Both the position numbers and the translations under genes were made by a program. Source: Terana coerulea (taxonomy: Eukaryota; Basidiomycota; Agaricomycetes; Polyporales; Phanerochaetaceae). From it: DNA of 44,892 nt. The stretch lies in assembly GCA_024811115.1 (NCBI GenBank), contig JAKOGH010000377.1:1-44892 (forward strand), read 5' to 3'. Position 1 is the first letter of the stretch, and each line of letters starts with the position of its first letter. The notes beneath the pieces were generated by a model, which saw only the letters and a program-made list of their open reading frames with translations, searched no databases and was not told where the DNA came from. Below, piece by piece: positions 12,247 through 23,086 of the stretch.

Positions 12247-12345
12247 ACTAATGGGACATGGTGCCAGTGCTAGTGGGACACGCTGCCTAGGTGCTAATGG
12301 GACACAGTGCGCTGCCTCGGTGCAAGTGGGACACAACGCGCATGA
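12247..12345. repeat. Short imperfect tandem repeat, 24-29 bp period
   Basis: About four units follow the pattern CTAATGGGACAC, then a GCTGCCTAGGTG-like spacer. Variants read CTAGTGGGACACG, CTAATGGGACACAG and CAAGTGGGACACAA. The array starts the GC-rich block that extends to 17 kb. No coding role seen. Confidence 0.65.
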
Positions 12346-12559
12346 CACACGCGTCCACCCCGCGACCTCGCTTCTCTGCCAACGCGCTCTCCACCCTTCT
12401 CTCGCCCTTCCCTGCCACGCTCGAACCACGGTCACCGGTGCTGCAAGGCTGCTCTATGCGCAAGACGCGGCTGTGCTCGACATGCGGAGCGCGGGACTTG
12501 GGCTGCAGGCGCGTCCTGGCCAGACTGCGCTTCGCCCGCCTTCTGACTGTATGCAGGCC

Positions 12560-13460
12560 CAGTCGCATCGCGCTCGCGGGACGGCGTTCTGTCGTCTCAC
12601 GACATTCTGCGCGGGCGGGCCTCTTGTGCTGCTCAAGCCGCGACGTTAGGTGCGTTTGAACGCGAACTGAATGCTGTGTATGCGCACTTACTTGCTTGTG
12701 CCGACTCTGCCAGGAAACAGCCCCAATCCCCAGACGGCACTCCCGCGATCTCGTTCGCCGGAATGCGATACATACCGACTTTGCCAACTGCCTCCCGCCG
12801 CGTGCCGCCACCCCTTGCTCGCGGGACGGCGTTCTGTCGTGTCTTCGCCGTACGGGCGCCTATGCGTCCTGGCATGCGAGCCTGGCTTCGCGCGCGGTAA
12901 GTCGGCGTTCTCGCGTTCTGTCGGGTTCGAAGAGGTCCTGACAAGTAGCCCAGGGTGTTGTCAGAGTGGTAACGCGGGCGAAGACCAGAGTGACGACGTA
13001 CGCCGTCCTCGGCGACGGCAAGGGCAACAGACACGCCGCCCGTCCGCTTGAAGAGTCGATCAAGCAAACGACTGCGGCGATGGGCTCGCGGTACCGACCC
13101 CAGCGACGTCTATTCGCCCCGGACGTGTCGGCGGCGCGCCACCGTTGTCGCGTCGATCCCGACCTCTCGGTCCCCGCAAAGGCTCCCGCGCACCGTCTTC
13201 CACAATGGCAAACGGTCTCGGCAGCCCGGCCCCGCGACCTTGCTCGCGGGACGCAGTTCTATAGCGTCGTCGCGATCTGGGCAGCCCGTCGGGCATAAAG
13301 GCCTTTGGCGTCCACGAGCACAACACCAGACGAGCACACGAGAACGGCGTCCCCGGGCGTCATCTCGGCAGAGGTCGGTCGCCGGACGACGATCTGTCGT
13401 GTCTTCGCGAGCCCGTCAGCAAGCAGATTGCCCGCACCTCTTGCGGGACTGTCGCCAGCA
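12560..13460. repeat. Dispersed ~30-bp motif in GC-rich gene-poor DNA
   Basis: A motif near GCTCGCGGGACGGCGTTCTG, usually followed by TCGTGTCTTCGC, recurs at about 12573, 12818, 13239 and 13377, with a partial match near 12905. The copies are 100-420 bp apart and differ at several sites. All six frames are open over long distances here, as expected from high GC, and I accept no gene in 12.2-14.1 kb. Confidence 0.55.
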
Positions 13461-14084
13461 CACGCAGACGCGTCGCGCAACGGCCGCCGCAACGGCCTGC
13501 GTTCTATACGCTGATACTCGTGGTGGCGCCTTCGTCCTGCTCCCGACGCCCGACGCCCGCCACCACCCCTCCTGTCCGCTGCGCACATACCAGCGCGGGA
13601 TGTGCCCGCCGCCTGCACCTGGGGCACCGCATGCCGTTCACGCCGCCCTGCGGACGGCGATGCATAGCGTCTTTGCGCGCTAGGCCGCCTGAGCCGCACG
13701 CCGCGCCGGCACGCTAGGCGTGCAGCCTACCTCGACCCTAGGCGGCGTGCTTGCGCGCTCGCATGCTCCATGGCGAGTGCGCGCGCTGCGCGACCCGATC
13801 AGCGCAGCCGTCGCACCGCGCGCCCTGACTCACCTCAGGAGAACCCCTTCTGACCACACTCGCCGCGGCGCATATCCCACGGACGCCCTCTTGCACGTGT
13901 CGCTCAACGGCCGGTGTTCAGTGTTGTCGCAAGCGTCGGGTGCTGGTCACCGGCGTGTGGTGTCTGCGCGCTGCTTTAGCGACGAGAGCAACACGATTTC
14001 TGGGAGGCGGCGCACCTTGGGCAGCAGCATGACGGCCGTGAAGACAGCACCGGGGCCAAGCAAAGAGAGGAGGGCACCACCCGA

Positions 14085-16960
14085 GCGGGGCTCGCGGCTG
14101 CATCCCGCAGGCGTGGTGGCTCCGGACGGACTCCGAATCGCTGGATTTCGACCCGAAGATGGCAGCGACGCGCTCAAGCGGGGGCAGCCGCCGATAATGC
14201 GCTAGAACGGCATCCCAGAGCGCACTCGCGGCTGCATCCCGTGGGCGTGGTGGCTCCGTGTGGACTCCGAGCCCCTGGATTTCGACTTTGCGGTGGCGCC
14301 GAGATGCTTGGCCCTGGACACGCGTCGAGAACCAGCGGCGGGCGTGTCTCGGAGCGGCACTCGCGGCTGCATCCCGCGGGCGTGGTGGCTCCGTATGGAC
14401 TCCGAGTCCCCGAATTTCGACTTCGCGATGGCGCCGACGTGCTTGGACACGCCTTGAGAACTAGCGGCGGGGGTGTCTCGGAGCGGCACTCCCGACTGCA
14501 TCCCGCGGGCGTGGTGGCTCCGTATGGTGTCGACCTCCGTGAATTCTGAATTCAAGATCGCGCCGACGTGCTCGCGCCTAGGGACTGGTCGAAAACAGGC
14601 AGGGATGACATTTTGGAGTGGTATTCGCGGCTGCATCGCACGAGCGTGGTGGCTCCGTATGGACCCAGAGTCCCAGGATTTCGACTTTGCGATGGCGCCG
14701 ATGGGCTTGACCCTGGACACACGAGTCGAGAACCAGCGGCCGGGGTGCCTCAGAGCGGCACTCGCGGCTGCATCCCGCGGGCGTGGTGGCTCCGTGTGGA
14801 CTCGGAGTCCCTGAATTTCGACTACGCAATGGCGCCAACGCGCTTGGCTCTGGGGGCGCGTCGAGAACTAGCAGCGGGCGTGTTTCAGAGCGGCACTCGC
14901 GGCTGCATCTCGCGAGCGTGGTGGCTCCGTACGGTCTCGAACTCCGTGGATTTCGAACTCAAGATCGTGCCGACGTGCTCGAGCCTAGGGACTTGGCGAG
15001 AACGGGCAGAGGTGACATCTCGGAGCGGAATTCGCGGTTGCATCACGCGAGCTCGGAGTCCCTGAATTTCGACTTCGCGGACGTGCTCGACCCTGGGAGT
15101 GCGTCGAGAAATAGCGGCGGGCGTGTCACAGCGCGGCACTCACGGCTGCATCCCGCAAGCACTATGGCTCCGCATGGACTCAGGGTCTCTGAATTTCGAC
15201 TTCGAGATCGTGCCGACGTGCTCGAGAACAGGCACTCGTTGAGAATGGGCAGCGGCGGCATCTCAGAGCGGCACTCGCGGCTGCATCCCGCCAGCGTGGT
15301 GGCTCCGTACGGGCACGGCCTCTGTGGATTTCAACTCCGAGTCGGCTTCGACATAGTCCTACCCGCAGACCTGGCCAGCGATGACGGCGAGTGTGTGATG
15401 TACGTACTTCGCCCGGTGCGCGTGCTGCTAGACCACACTAATTTTTACTTGTATAGACCACCGTGCCCAGTCGACAGCAGTATGAACTCGGACTGAGCTG
15501 CAGGATGTTGGGGGCCGCCCTCGCGGCTGCATCTCGCGGGGGTTGTGGCTCCGTACGGTCTCGGCCCACATGAGTTCAAGTCGGCGTCCGGAAGTGGTCA
15601 CTTCGAGAGTGGGGGACGGCATCTCGCGGCGACGTTCGCAGCTCGGTCCCGCGGGCGTTATGGCTAGTCTGCGAATCCATACATTTCGACTCCAGAGATG
15701 ATCTCGGCGCGTTTCGGTCTGCGGGAGCGGCTAGCAAGTACCAAGCGACACGCGTACCTGTATCGCCAGGCGTTGTAGTTTCTGGATTGGGACGTCGCGA
15801 CGGGGCCAACACACGCCAGTCTAGCGACTCGTCGAGAGCGGGTGGCGACAGCATCCCACGGCGGCACTCGCATCTGCATCCCGCGGATGCGGTGGCTCCG
15901 TATGGGCTCGAAGTCCCAACATTTCGGCCTCGCGATGGTGCCAAAGTGCGCGAGGCCGGGAACGTGTCGAGGGCCGAGGCCTGACTGCGTGGGTGTCTCG
16001 TAGCGACACTCGCGGCTGCATCTCGCGGGCGCTGTGGCTCCGTATGGGCTCGGAGTACCTAGGTTTCGACTACGCGATGGTGCCGACGCGCTTGGGCATG
16101 GGAACGCGTCGAGAACTAGCGGCGGGGGTGTCTCGCAGCGGCACTCGCGGCTGCATCCCGCGAGCGTGGTGGCTCCGTGTGGACTCGGAGTCCCTGAATT
16201 TCGACTACGCGATGGCACCGACGCACTTGACCCTGGGAATGTGTTGAGAAGTAGAGGCGGGGGTGTCTCAGAGCGGCACTCGCGGCTGCATCCCCCGAGC
16301 GTCATGGCTCCGTACGGGCTCGGCCTCCGTGAAGTTCGACTTCAAGATCATGCCGACGTAGTCCAGTCTAGGGACTTATCGACAACAGACAAGAATAGCA
16401 TCTCAGAAGAATACTCGCGGCTGCGTCTCGCGCGCGTTGCGGCTCCTCAGTACGGACTCGGACGCCGTGGATTTCGACTCCATGCGGGCTTGGACAGTCT
16501 GACCGGCGGATTTCAAGTTAGCCGGCGAGGAGGAGCTTGCATGGCGACTTCAAGGTACGCGCTCTGCTCGATGAGTGCGCTGCTGGACCGCGCTGATCTT
16601 CACTTACGTAGTGGACTGATGCGCTCGCTTGACGGCAGCTTGGACTTGGGCTGTGCGGGAGAACGTTAGGTGCGGCCCTCGCGGCTACATCTCGCGGGGA
16701 TTGTAGCTCTGTACGGTCTCGGCCTCTGGAGTCTATGAATTCCAACTCAAAGGCCACATCAACGTCCGGCAGACGTCGGTTCGAGGATAAACGACGGTAT
16801 CTCCGTGCGGCGCTCGCAGCTCGTTTACGCGGCCGTTACGGCCAGTCTACAAGTCAGTAAATCTCGACTCGGGGTGGTCTCGACGCGTTTCGGCCTGCGG
16901 AAGCGGCTAGCGAGGGCGATGCAGGTGCGGGATTCACTTGGTCTTCGCGGTGCTTCGTTG
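14085..16960. repeat. 135-bp GC-rich satellite with higher-order structure
   Basis: The landmark GCGGCTGCATC recurs at 14097, 14231, 14366, 14495, 14630, 14767, 14902, 15037, 15145, 15280, 15526, about 15640, 15873, 16015, 16150, 16285, 16420, 16684 and 16819. Eleven of the eighteen intervals are 134-137 bp, others are 108-142, and three are 232-264 (two divergent units). Each unit continues with a GTGGTGGCTCCGTATGGAC-like block, then AATTTCGACT, GATGGCGCCGACG and GTGTCTCGGAGCGGCACT. The period is 45 codons, which explains why open frames persist on both strands. I do not regard those frames as proven genes. Confidence 0.93.
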
Positions 16961-16964
16961 TGCT

Positions 16965-17932
16965 AATTTCTTTTTAGACTCTTGTACTAGTACCGACTGT
17001 CACCGAGCAAAAATATGTGACAGCGACTGCGTGTGTGACATCGGCTGCACTTTCAACAGCCTGGCGAGTGGCGAATGAATGCGAAAGTCTGATGCGCAGA
17101 CGAGGATGTATTGGTGGAACTGGTCGCAGGCGGCCGTAGAAGAGCTTTGCTAGCACATGAAATTGAATGACGGCAAATGAGAGCAGTGGCGAGGCCGCCA
17201 CCTGCGACGGTACTGCCTCCATCATCCGATACCACAGATCTCTGCCAAATTGGACTTCAGGGTGGTACCAGCACGCCCAAGCATACTGATGTGACTGATG
17301 AGGATCATACAAGTACGTCAGTGAAATGGCTTGCGGGCGGTCATTCAAGTGGTCTCGCCGGCATGCTAAGACAGACTTCTCATCAACAGAGGGCTTCCAG
17401 TGGCATATACAGGGTGTGATGGCCCTGTCCCCAGACTTTGCTTCGCCAAGGACTTACCAGCGGCTCCACCAAAATAGCCTCCATGGTATCCAGGAGACAG
17501 ATCATCTGCCAATCATCTGGCTCCTGTTTACCTCCTCCGCAGCTTAGATGCTGGGCAAGAGGAATTGTTGAGTGTGCAAGAATTTATTCTCTCGGACTTG
17601 AGAATTCCTCCTTTCCCAGCTTCTGACATTATTCATGTCAATCTAAACATGTTAATTTGAGCAGAACAAGGCAGGAACAGGCTGCAGTATCAAGCTGAGC
17701 TATTGAATATCACCAACGGAGGCTAACTGTCTTCAGTACGCAACCGTCCATTTTAAGAAAGATTGATGACAGTGTGGGAAATCCTTGCATACGTCACGCT
17801 TAGCACTCACAGGCCTAGGCCTGACAAAGAGATTCAATAATAAAATATAGCAGCCGAATCTGAAGCCAGTGGCAGTAGGGTGACTAAGTCTCAATAGCAA
17901 GCTACGTAACAAATCAAGTGCCTAGGGTGACT
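16965..17932. other. Intergenic or unresolved stretch
   Basis: Two overlapping open frames compete: plus 17177-17419 (80 codons) and minus 16974-17348 (124 codons). The minus frame contains WYHPEVQFGRDLWYRMMEAV, which looks protein-like, but neither has a family motif or a splice model I can close. 17420-17932 shows nothing beyond ordinary sequence. Confidence 0.4.
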
Positions 17933-18619
17933 CTACCACAGTCTCCGCCGTCTTGATATGATCCTGACGCGTCTTCCTCTTAGACCGCGTCGCACGAGGG
18001 CGGTACGGAAGTGTGGCGAATGCATCTGCTCGCTTGTTACAGCCCCATCGCCGCGCCGTGGGGCAAAACTCCTGGGCCCGAGCCCGTCGCACTCTTCGCG
18101 AGTGAGCTTCCCGAAATAGATGCGCCCGCTCTCGAAACCGGCATGAATACGGTTCAGCTCATCGAGGCACCCGCTGTCTTGCGGATTGCCAAACGCGATG
18201 TCTGCCGGCCAGCCGCGCACGATCAGACCTTTGTAAAGCCAGATGATCTGATCGTCGCCAAAGGAGGTCACGGCCCAGGTCATCCGACTTCTTGGGACAC
18301 CAGACGCTTGGGCTGCGAAGAGCAGGTCGTCAGCAATATTTCCTTGAAGCAAACGGCATGACATACACAACAAGCGACCAGCAAGCAGATTAATCTTGCA
18401 GCGCAGCGTGCGAACTTGGCCTTTGTACGATGTCACTGCAAGGTGCTCGAGTTAGAGACCAGACACTGGCAAACATCGACCCGAGCACTCACCTGACGTG
18501 ACTGTCTTGCCTCGCTTTGCCATCGCCTTCTGTCTTTCAGCTTCTTGCAGCTCTCCTTGCAGCAGAATGTGCTCTTCGAGCGTAATCAACGCAACAGTGT
18601 GGCGCAAGGCAGGAGTCAT
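17933..18619 (-). CDS. Conserved-looking basidiomycete hypothetical protein, 209 aa
   Basis: Two exons, 18619-18493 and 18435-17933, joined by a 57-bp GT-AG intron; 630 nt is exactly 210 codons. Exon 1 encodes a basic, coiled-coil-prone start (MTPALRHTVALITLEEHILL, then QGELQEAERQKAMAKRGK). Exon 2 carries the core VRGWPADIAFGNPQDSGCLD followed by ELNRIHAGFESGRIYFGKLT, and ends in a strongly basic tail (RVRIISRRRRLW). The 'GWP-D-F-NP' core with a following helix recalls a recurrent, uncharacterised Agaricomycete motif in my memory, which I could not check. A TATA box lies 44 bp before the start. No signal peptide or membrane span; the tail would suit a nuclear protein (inference). Confidence 0.68.
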
Positions 18620-18662
18620 ATCAGAATGGCTGTTTGCAGTAAGTGTCTGTTCCCCCGCTTCA

Positions 18663-18668
18663 TTTATA
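18663..18668 (-). promoter_or_regulatory. TATA box of the 209-aa hypothetical gene
   Basis: The minus strand reads CGGTATAAATGAAG, with TATAAA at 18668-18663, 44 bp upstream of the ATG at 18619. The spacing would leave a very short 5' UTR, common in fungi, and supports the start choice. Confidence 0.5.
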
Positions 18669-18672
18669 CCGA

Positions 18673-19780
18673 TAATTCCGCACCCAAGTCTCCAGGTTCA
18701 TCCAGCCTTCACCAATTGGTTTGCGGCGCTGCGGCGCCATCGAATGGACGATGTAAAATGCCCCAATGGATCTGAATGGACAGTAACTGTATGTCCGGGA
18801 TGTCAGCCCGGTCGCAGCTAAAGTTTCTTGAACCGGTTGGAAAAGGGCAATGTGTACCACAGCGGCCGCTTCCCGAAGCAGAGACGACATGACTGTGATC
18901 CAAACGCCGCCCGATCTTGACATTCAGTGGGCACATCTCAAAGTATTTGCTGTCATCACATTCAGCGAGAGACTACTCTCCACTTTTTTTCGTCGAATTC
19001 CTGCACTCTTACAATCCTACACTGGCTTAGCGTGAAGTTGCGGATACCCTAGCGCACGTACTTACCTGCACGAGGCATGCAGTCACATTTCTCTCGTATA
19101 TGGGTAGCGTTCCGCCGAGGGCCTCCGACTCGCTGACTCGCAATCATTTGCAAAAGGCCGGACTCGAGCCGGTGAGTCAAGAGGTAAGGGGAGCTGCGTC
19201 CGAGCGCGTCTGACACATGTCCCGCATTTCTCGTCTTGGGCCAATATCCCGGCGTATTGAACGAGCTTCAAGCTCGTACACGCCGCTCGCGGTCGTTGCA
19301 CTCGTAGTCCAGTTTTACGTCAATATGGTATGTAGCCACACCGAGATGCGCGTGAACAGATCGGCATCTTGGGTGTCTGTTTCAATGGCCGAGAGCGAGC
19401 GATGTGGGCGGAAGGAAGGTGGGTTAACGCTAACGCCGACGCCGACGCCACAAGGATATCTTGGGCAGGTACTAGTACGGGCGTCTGTTTTATCCCAAGC
19501 TTGGCTTTTCTCCACTCATGCACGCGCTCGATTCGCCCGCTCTGCATGAACTCGACTGTCGCAACACTCGGCCGGATCAAGGACTCGTACGCGATTGTTT
19601 GTTGAGATCTGTACTGACCTTCCGTCGCTGTAGAGTGCTCAGCATGACTGAAATCGGTGAGCCAGGTTACAGTTTGAGTTGCGAGTAAATCGCACTGACG
19701 TTCAAACATACAGAGATCGCAAGACTATGCCATGTACTGGCATAGAAACCGTCCAAACGAAGTAAAGAACTGCGGAAGCA
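18673..19780. other. Unresolved stretch with intron-like signals on the minus strand
   Basis: Between 19709 and 19320 the minus strand shows a run of plausible exons: one ending HAEHSTATE, a second with EFMQSGRIERVHEW and KAKLGIKQTP, and a third PKMPICSRAS, each bordered by GT and AG in compatible phase. The intron between the last two would contain a short GCGTCG microsatellite (about 19424-19450). I cannot find a start, a stop or a family, so no gene is called. 18673-19080 holds nothing recognisable. Confidence 0.35.
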
Positions 19781-21343
19781 ATGACACCCCTGTCATCGCT
19801 TCCAAGCGTTTTTGGTGGCAGCGCCTCGGCCCTCCACGACCGACAAGGTACGGTACGTCACACAGTGCCTTTACCTAAGAGCGTCAATGCGTTAACCTGC
19901 ATGCGTTCTGAAACAGAAAACAAAGCTGCCGACTTGCCGCGTCTGTCGGAAGAAATGAAATACGAGCATTCTGTTCTGAGTCGGTGAGTTCTGTCTCGGT
20001 CAGCTGCTCATTCCATGGTTCTCAAATGTGCCGCGTTCAAGAGAGTATGAACAACGAATGGCTCACAACAATACAAAACAGAAAAATTGACCATTCCAAT
20101 AGCGCAGAGACTACAGCCGCTCGCACAATCAGAAAGCAGTCACAGCAACGCGATCCGTAAGTCTGGCCGAAGTTTGGGTCCCAAACCAACGACCATCGCT
20201 AACTGCCGTCACCGCACGCCGATTGGGACTCGATTCTCTCCAGAACGGACGCTCATCGCACACGAGACTCTCGGACGGGAATGCGGCTGCCGGTGCCATC
20301 ACGCCGACTCGAGTATTCCCGTCACGGCGCTGTCAAAGGCTAAAGCGGCACGTCCCAAAGTAAGGACATCGGTACGTGACGAGCCGATACCCCGCTTTTG
20401 GGCTATTAAACGGCATCAGAGTGCCTGGACACATGGTTGGTAGACAACCAACGGTGTTGCAGAGGCAGCAGTGTGATTGAACCCGGCATAGCAATACATC
20501 CACGCCCGAGTCTCGCGTGTCTCGCACACCTGCCGACCAGATCCCGTTGGAATCGTCGACCAGCATGCCGCGTAACCTGCTAAATCGCGTGCGATTCCAG
20601 GTACCCTCAGGGTGATCAGCTTTCACTTGTCGAGTCCTGTTTGCATCACTGACATGCTTCCGTGCAAGATCTCGCACCTTTCGGCGTGCACAGTCTCAGC
20701 GACTGTTGGTGCACTTGCGACGCGCCACGTTTCAATGCGCAGCAATGCCGCTCGCCGCACGCATATCGACTTTGTCCCACAATGGTGCAGGTGGCTTGGC
20801 AAGTGGATCAAGCACGTCGCCTCTCGTTTCCAGGTATGTACATTCGCAACGACTGCAAAAATGAATTTATTGCTTACGACAACACAGCAGCGTCTTCTGA
20901 AGGCCGCGTGTGGAGCGGCAGGCAAAGTCCGATCCTCAAGTAACGCTGTTCAAATCAAGCCGGCCGGGCCCGTGTCCTTGCGCGGAGAAGATGAAGGCTT
21001 CTGACGGCAGCGCAAGCGAGACATTACGCTGACAGGTATCAAACGCGTCTCAGCGGCGACGGCTGCGGAGAGTGGCAGAACAGTACCAAGAGCGTACAAA
21101 CGAGCGTTCCCGCGCCCGAGCCGTATGAGCAAGCGACGCCATGGATCGGATCACACAGGTAGTCAGTCGGCGTTATGGTATGTGATTCTTTTTCTCATCT
21201 CCGTTGCTGACTGACATCACCCTTTGAACAGGCTCGTGTCGTCCATCCCATCTCAGCCTTCAGCTACGGAGCCGTTTGACTCGGACGCTATCCAAGTCAT
21301 GATGTGCCTAGGTCCGGGTACACGCCTCGGGTGCACGGCATGA
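19781..21343 (+). CDS. Multi-exon orphan gene; 3' exons well supported, 5' part provisional
   Basis: The last three exons, 20888-20939, 20997-21158 and 21232-21343, join in phase with GT-AG introns (57 and 73 bp). They read SEGRVWSGRQSPILK, then LLTAAQARHYADRYQTRLSG, SVPAPEPYEQATPWIGSHR, and LVSSIPSQPSATEPFDSDAI to a stop at 21341-21343. The preceding exon ends at 20833 (MVQVAWQVDQARRLSFP) before a 54-bp intron. Further upstream, exon-like segments occur at 19781 (MTPLSSLPSVFGGSASALHD), about 19918-19984, 20084-20157 and 20490-20597, but more than one phase works, so the 5' structure and start are guesses. No family recognised. A 26-bp stretch of the last exon recurs at 25.8 and 25.95 kb. Confidence 0.5.
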
Positions 21344-21511
21344 GATGAAAATGTATATATGCAGCTGCGTCAGTGCCCAATGGGATAAAAAAATGCAACG
21401 ACTCCGATGTCGGTATCGGTGGTACTAGACTGATAAGCCCGAAGGGAGGTAGGTAAACGCCCAGCGCCACAAAGAACCAAATTGCCAGATCCGTAATTAA
21501 GACCAGCGTCT

Positions 21512-22317
21512 ATGAGGTTCCAGGCTACTCTCATGTTCGACACGTTCAGTCCTCCGCAGCCATGTCAGCCGACCCGATACTTGGTCTCATCTCGCGAAAT
21601 TGGCCGAGATCCATACTGCAAGATACTCGAACGCAGAAATCCAGACGGCCAACCTGCGGCGGCGTTAAGTGCCTTAAGCAGGACCTCATTCCTTTGACTC
21701 GGATTCGAACCAAGTCCTGCAAGCGGGGGTTCAAACTCTTTCCAAACAAGCGAACAGGGTGATTGGAATGCATGCGATCCCTCAGCAACCATCAAACAAG
21801 CAGAGAGAGCGGAAGCGGCGACTTTTTGTCACCGCCTCTCCTGCGGCCCGTTTCTACTGCCACGCGGCGCTCTGTACCTCGTAACGCCCACTTTTTGGAG
21901 CGCAGGCACCATCTTCAGCGGGCGTGAAGTCCTTGCCGCCGACGCCGTGTATTTCGTCAGCATCCCGGAGGACTCGGTCAGTGAGCTCAGTTCCTGACTG
22001 CTTGCGCTTTACCGAGGCTTATCATTTTTGTACTCGTCTCGCAGCAGACTGAAGATCTTATCGAATACATGCACATAGAGATAGCAGGTACGGCCTTTCG
22101 TGCTCTGCGCATGCGGGAAAGTATGAAAGCGGCTGAATGTCAACATTGCGCGTTGGAAGCCTACCCCGACCCTTGCGCCCGGATCGTCGCGCGCTGTCGT
22201 CGCGATCTCATCTCGCTCGTCGTGCCTAGAGCAGACCGGACTGAGGCAAGCGCAGGTAGAGCGCGCAAGGGAAGGTGGATTGCGCTGAATAAATCCGTCT
22301 CCGGCGAGTCTGTTTAG
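21512..22317 (+). CDS. Orphan 228-aa protein with a C-terminal cysteine cluster
   Basis: Three exons, 21512-21663, 21715-21976 and 22045-22317, with GT-AG introns of 51 and 68 bp; the total of 687 nt is exactly 229 codons, and all junctions change frame consistently. The N-terminus reads MRFQATLMFDTFSPPQPCQ. The central part (LPRGALYLVTPTFWSAGTIF, then SGREVLAADAVYFVSIPEDS) looks compactly folded. The C-terminal exon has a helical stretch (QTEDLIEYMHIEIAGTAFRA), then cysteines in the pattern C-x2-C-x8-C-x7-C (ECQHCALEAYPDPCARIVA, then RCRRD). That spacing could bind a metal, but it is not a Zn2Cys6 or C2H2 signature. The true start could be the second ATG at 21539. Function unknown. Confidence 0.6.
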
Positions 22318-22428
22318 ATTCATCTGTGAGTTTATTTTTGACGTATGCTCAGGCTCTAGCCTCTGATCCATTGCTCACACTGGGTACAGTGGATTTTCGC
22401 GCTCGAACATGGACTCGTTCATTACTAG

Positions 22429-23086
22429 CGCATCAGCCGCGTCTCGGCGCGCTCAATACCAACCGCGTTTGCCACCAGGCGTGCGGGCGTTGTCGCGTCC
22501 CGCGCCGCGTCAGATGCTTCCGGAGAGGATCTGGCCCTCGGGTTGCCAGTTGCCATCGACCTCACCAAATTGATCGGCGACTTGGCTGACGCACGTATGG
22601 CTGGAACGGACGCATCCCGTGAACGGGACTCCCACAGCCTCAAGCGACTCGGAGGCAGATGCCCCATCGCTGATGTCGATGACGCCGCTGTGCCGCCGCC
22701 AAGGCAGCCAGTTCCGCAACCAGGTCCTCCGCGTAGTGAGCGGGTAGCTGCATTGGTACGTTATACCGGGCTGTACATTTTCTGGGCATATATCTAATTA
22801 TTCCTTTTATGGACCTCAGTGCAGACGTTGCCCTCATCAATTCAAGACATGTGATGCACCGCAGAGTCGTCCCGGACGGTGCTATCGCCAAGTGCAAGTG
22901 GAACGCGAGGTGCATGTCACAGCGAACAACTCACCGACATGGGATCGATGCGAATAAAGACGTCTAGGTCTGCTCGCAACGCTGCAGCCGAAGCAACTCA
23001 GCGTGCGAATGGATTTCCGCTGGCGTTCCACTCCACCCGCTAAACCACAGGCGAGGGCGTCTGGACGCTGCCAGCCGAGCCAGTAG
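22429..23086 (+). CDS. Cys-containing orphan protein, 3' exons (first exon not found)
   Basis: Three exons in phase 0, 22429-22755, 22820-22909 and 22988-23086, with introns of 64 and 78 bp. They read RISRVSARSIPTAFATRRAG, then a part with LPVAIDLTKLIGDLADARMA, a Pro-rich linker (VPPPRQPVPQPGPPRSE), CRRCPHQFKTCDAPQSRPGR with CYRQ, and a basic end to the stop at 23084-23086. The cysteine spacing (C-x2-C-x6-C-x9-C) resembles that of the preceding gene, which ends only 110 bp upstream, so the two may be relatives or one misread locus. The opposite strand is also open here (22425-23274) with protein-like composition, so strand is not certain. Confidence 0.42.

Noticed and set aside
14202..15496. 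Long open frames on both strands of the satellite (minus 14202-14720, plus 14783-15496)
   Set aside because: They arise from the stop-free 3n period; multiple frames are equally open and no splice or start context favours one.
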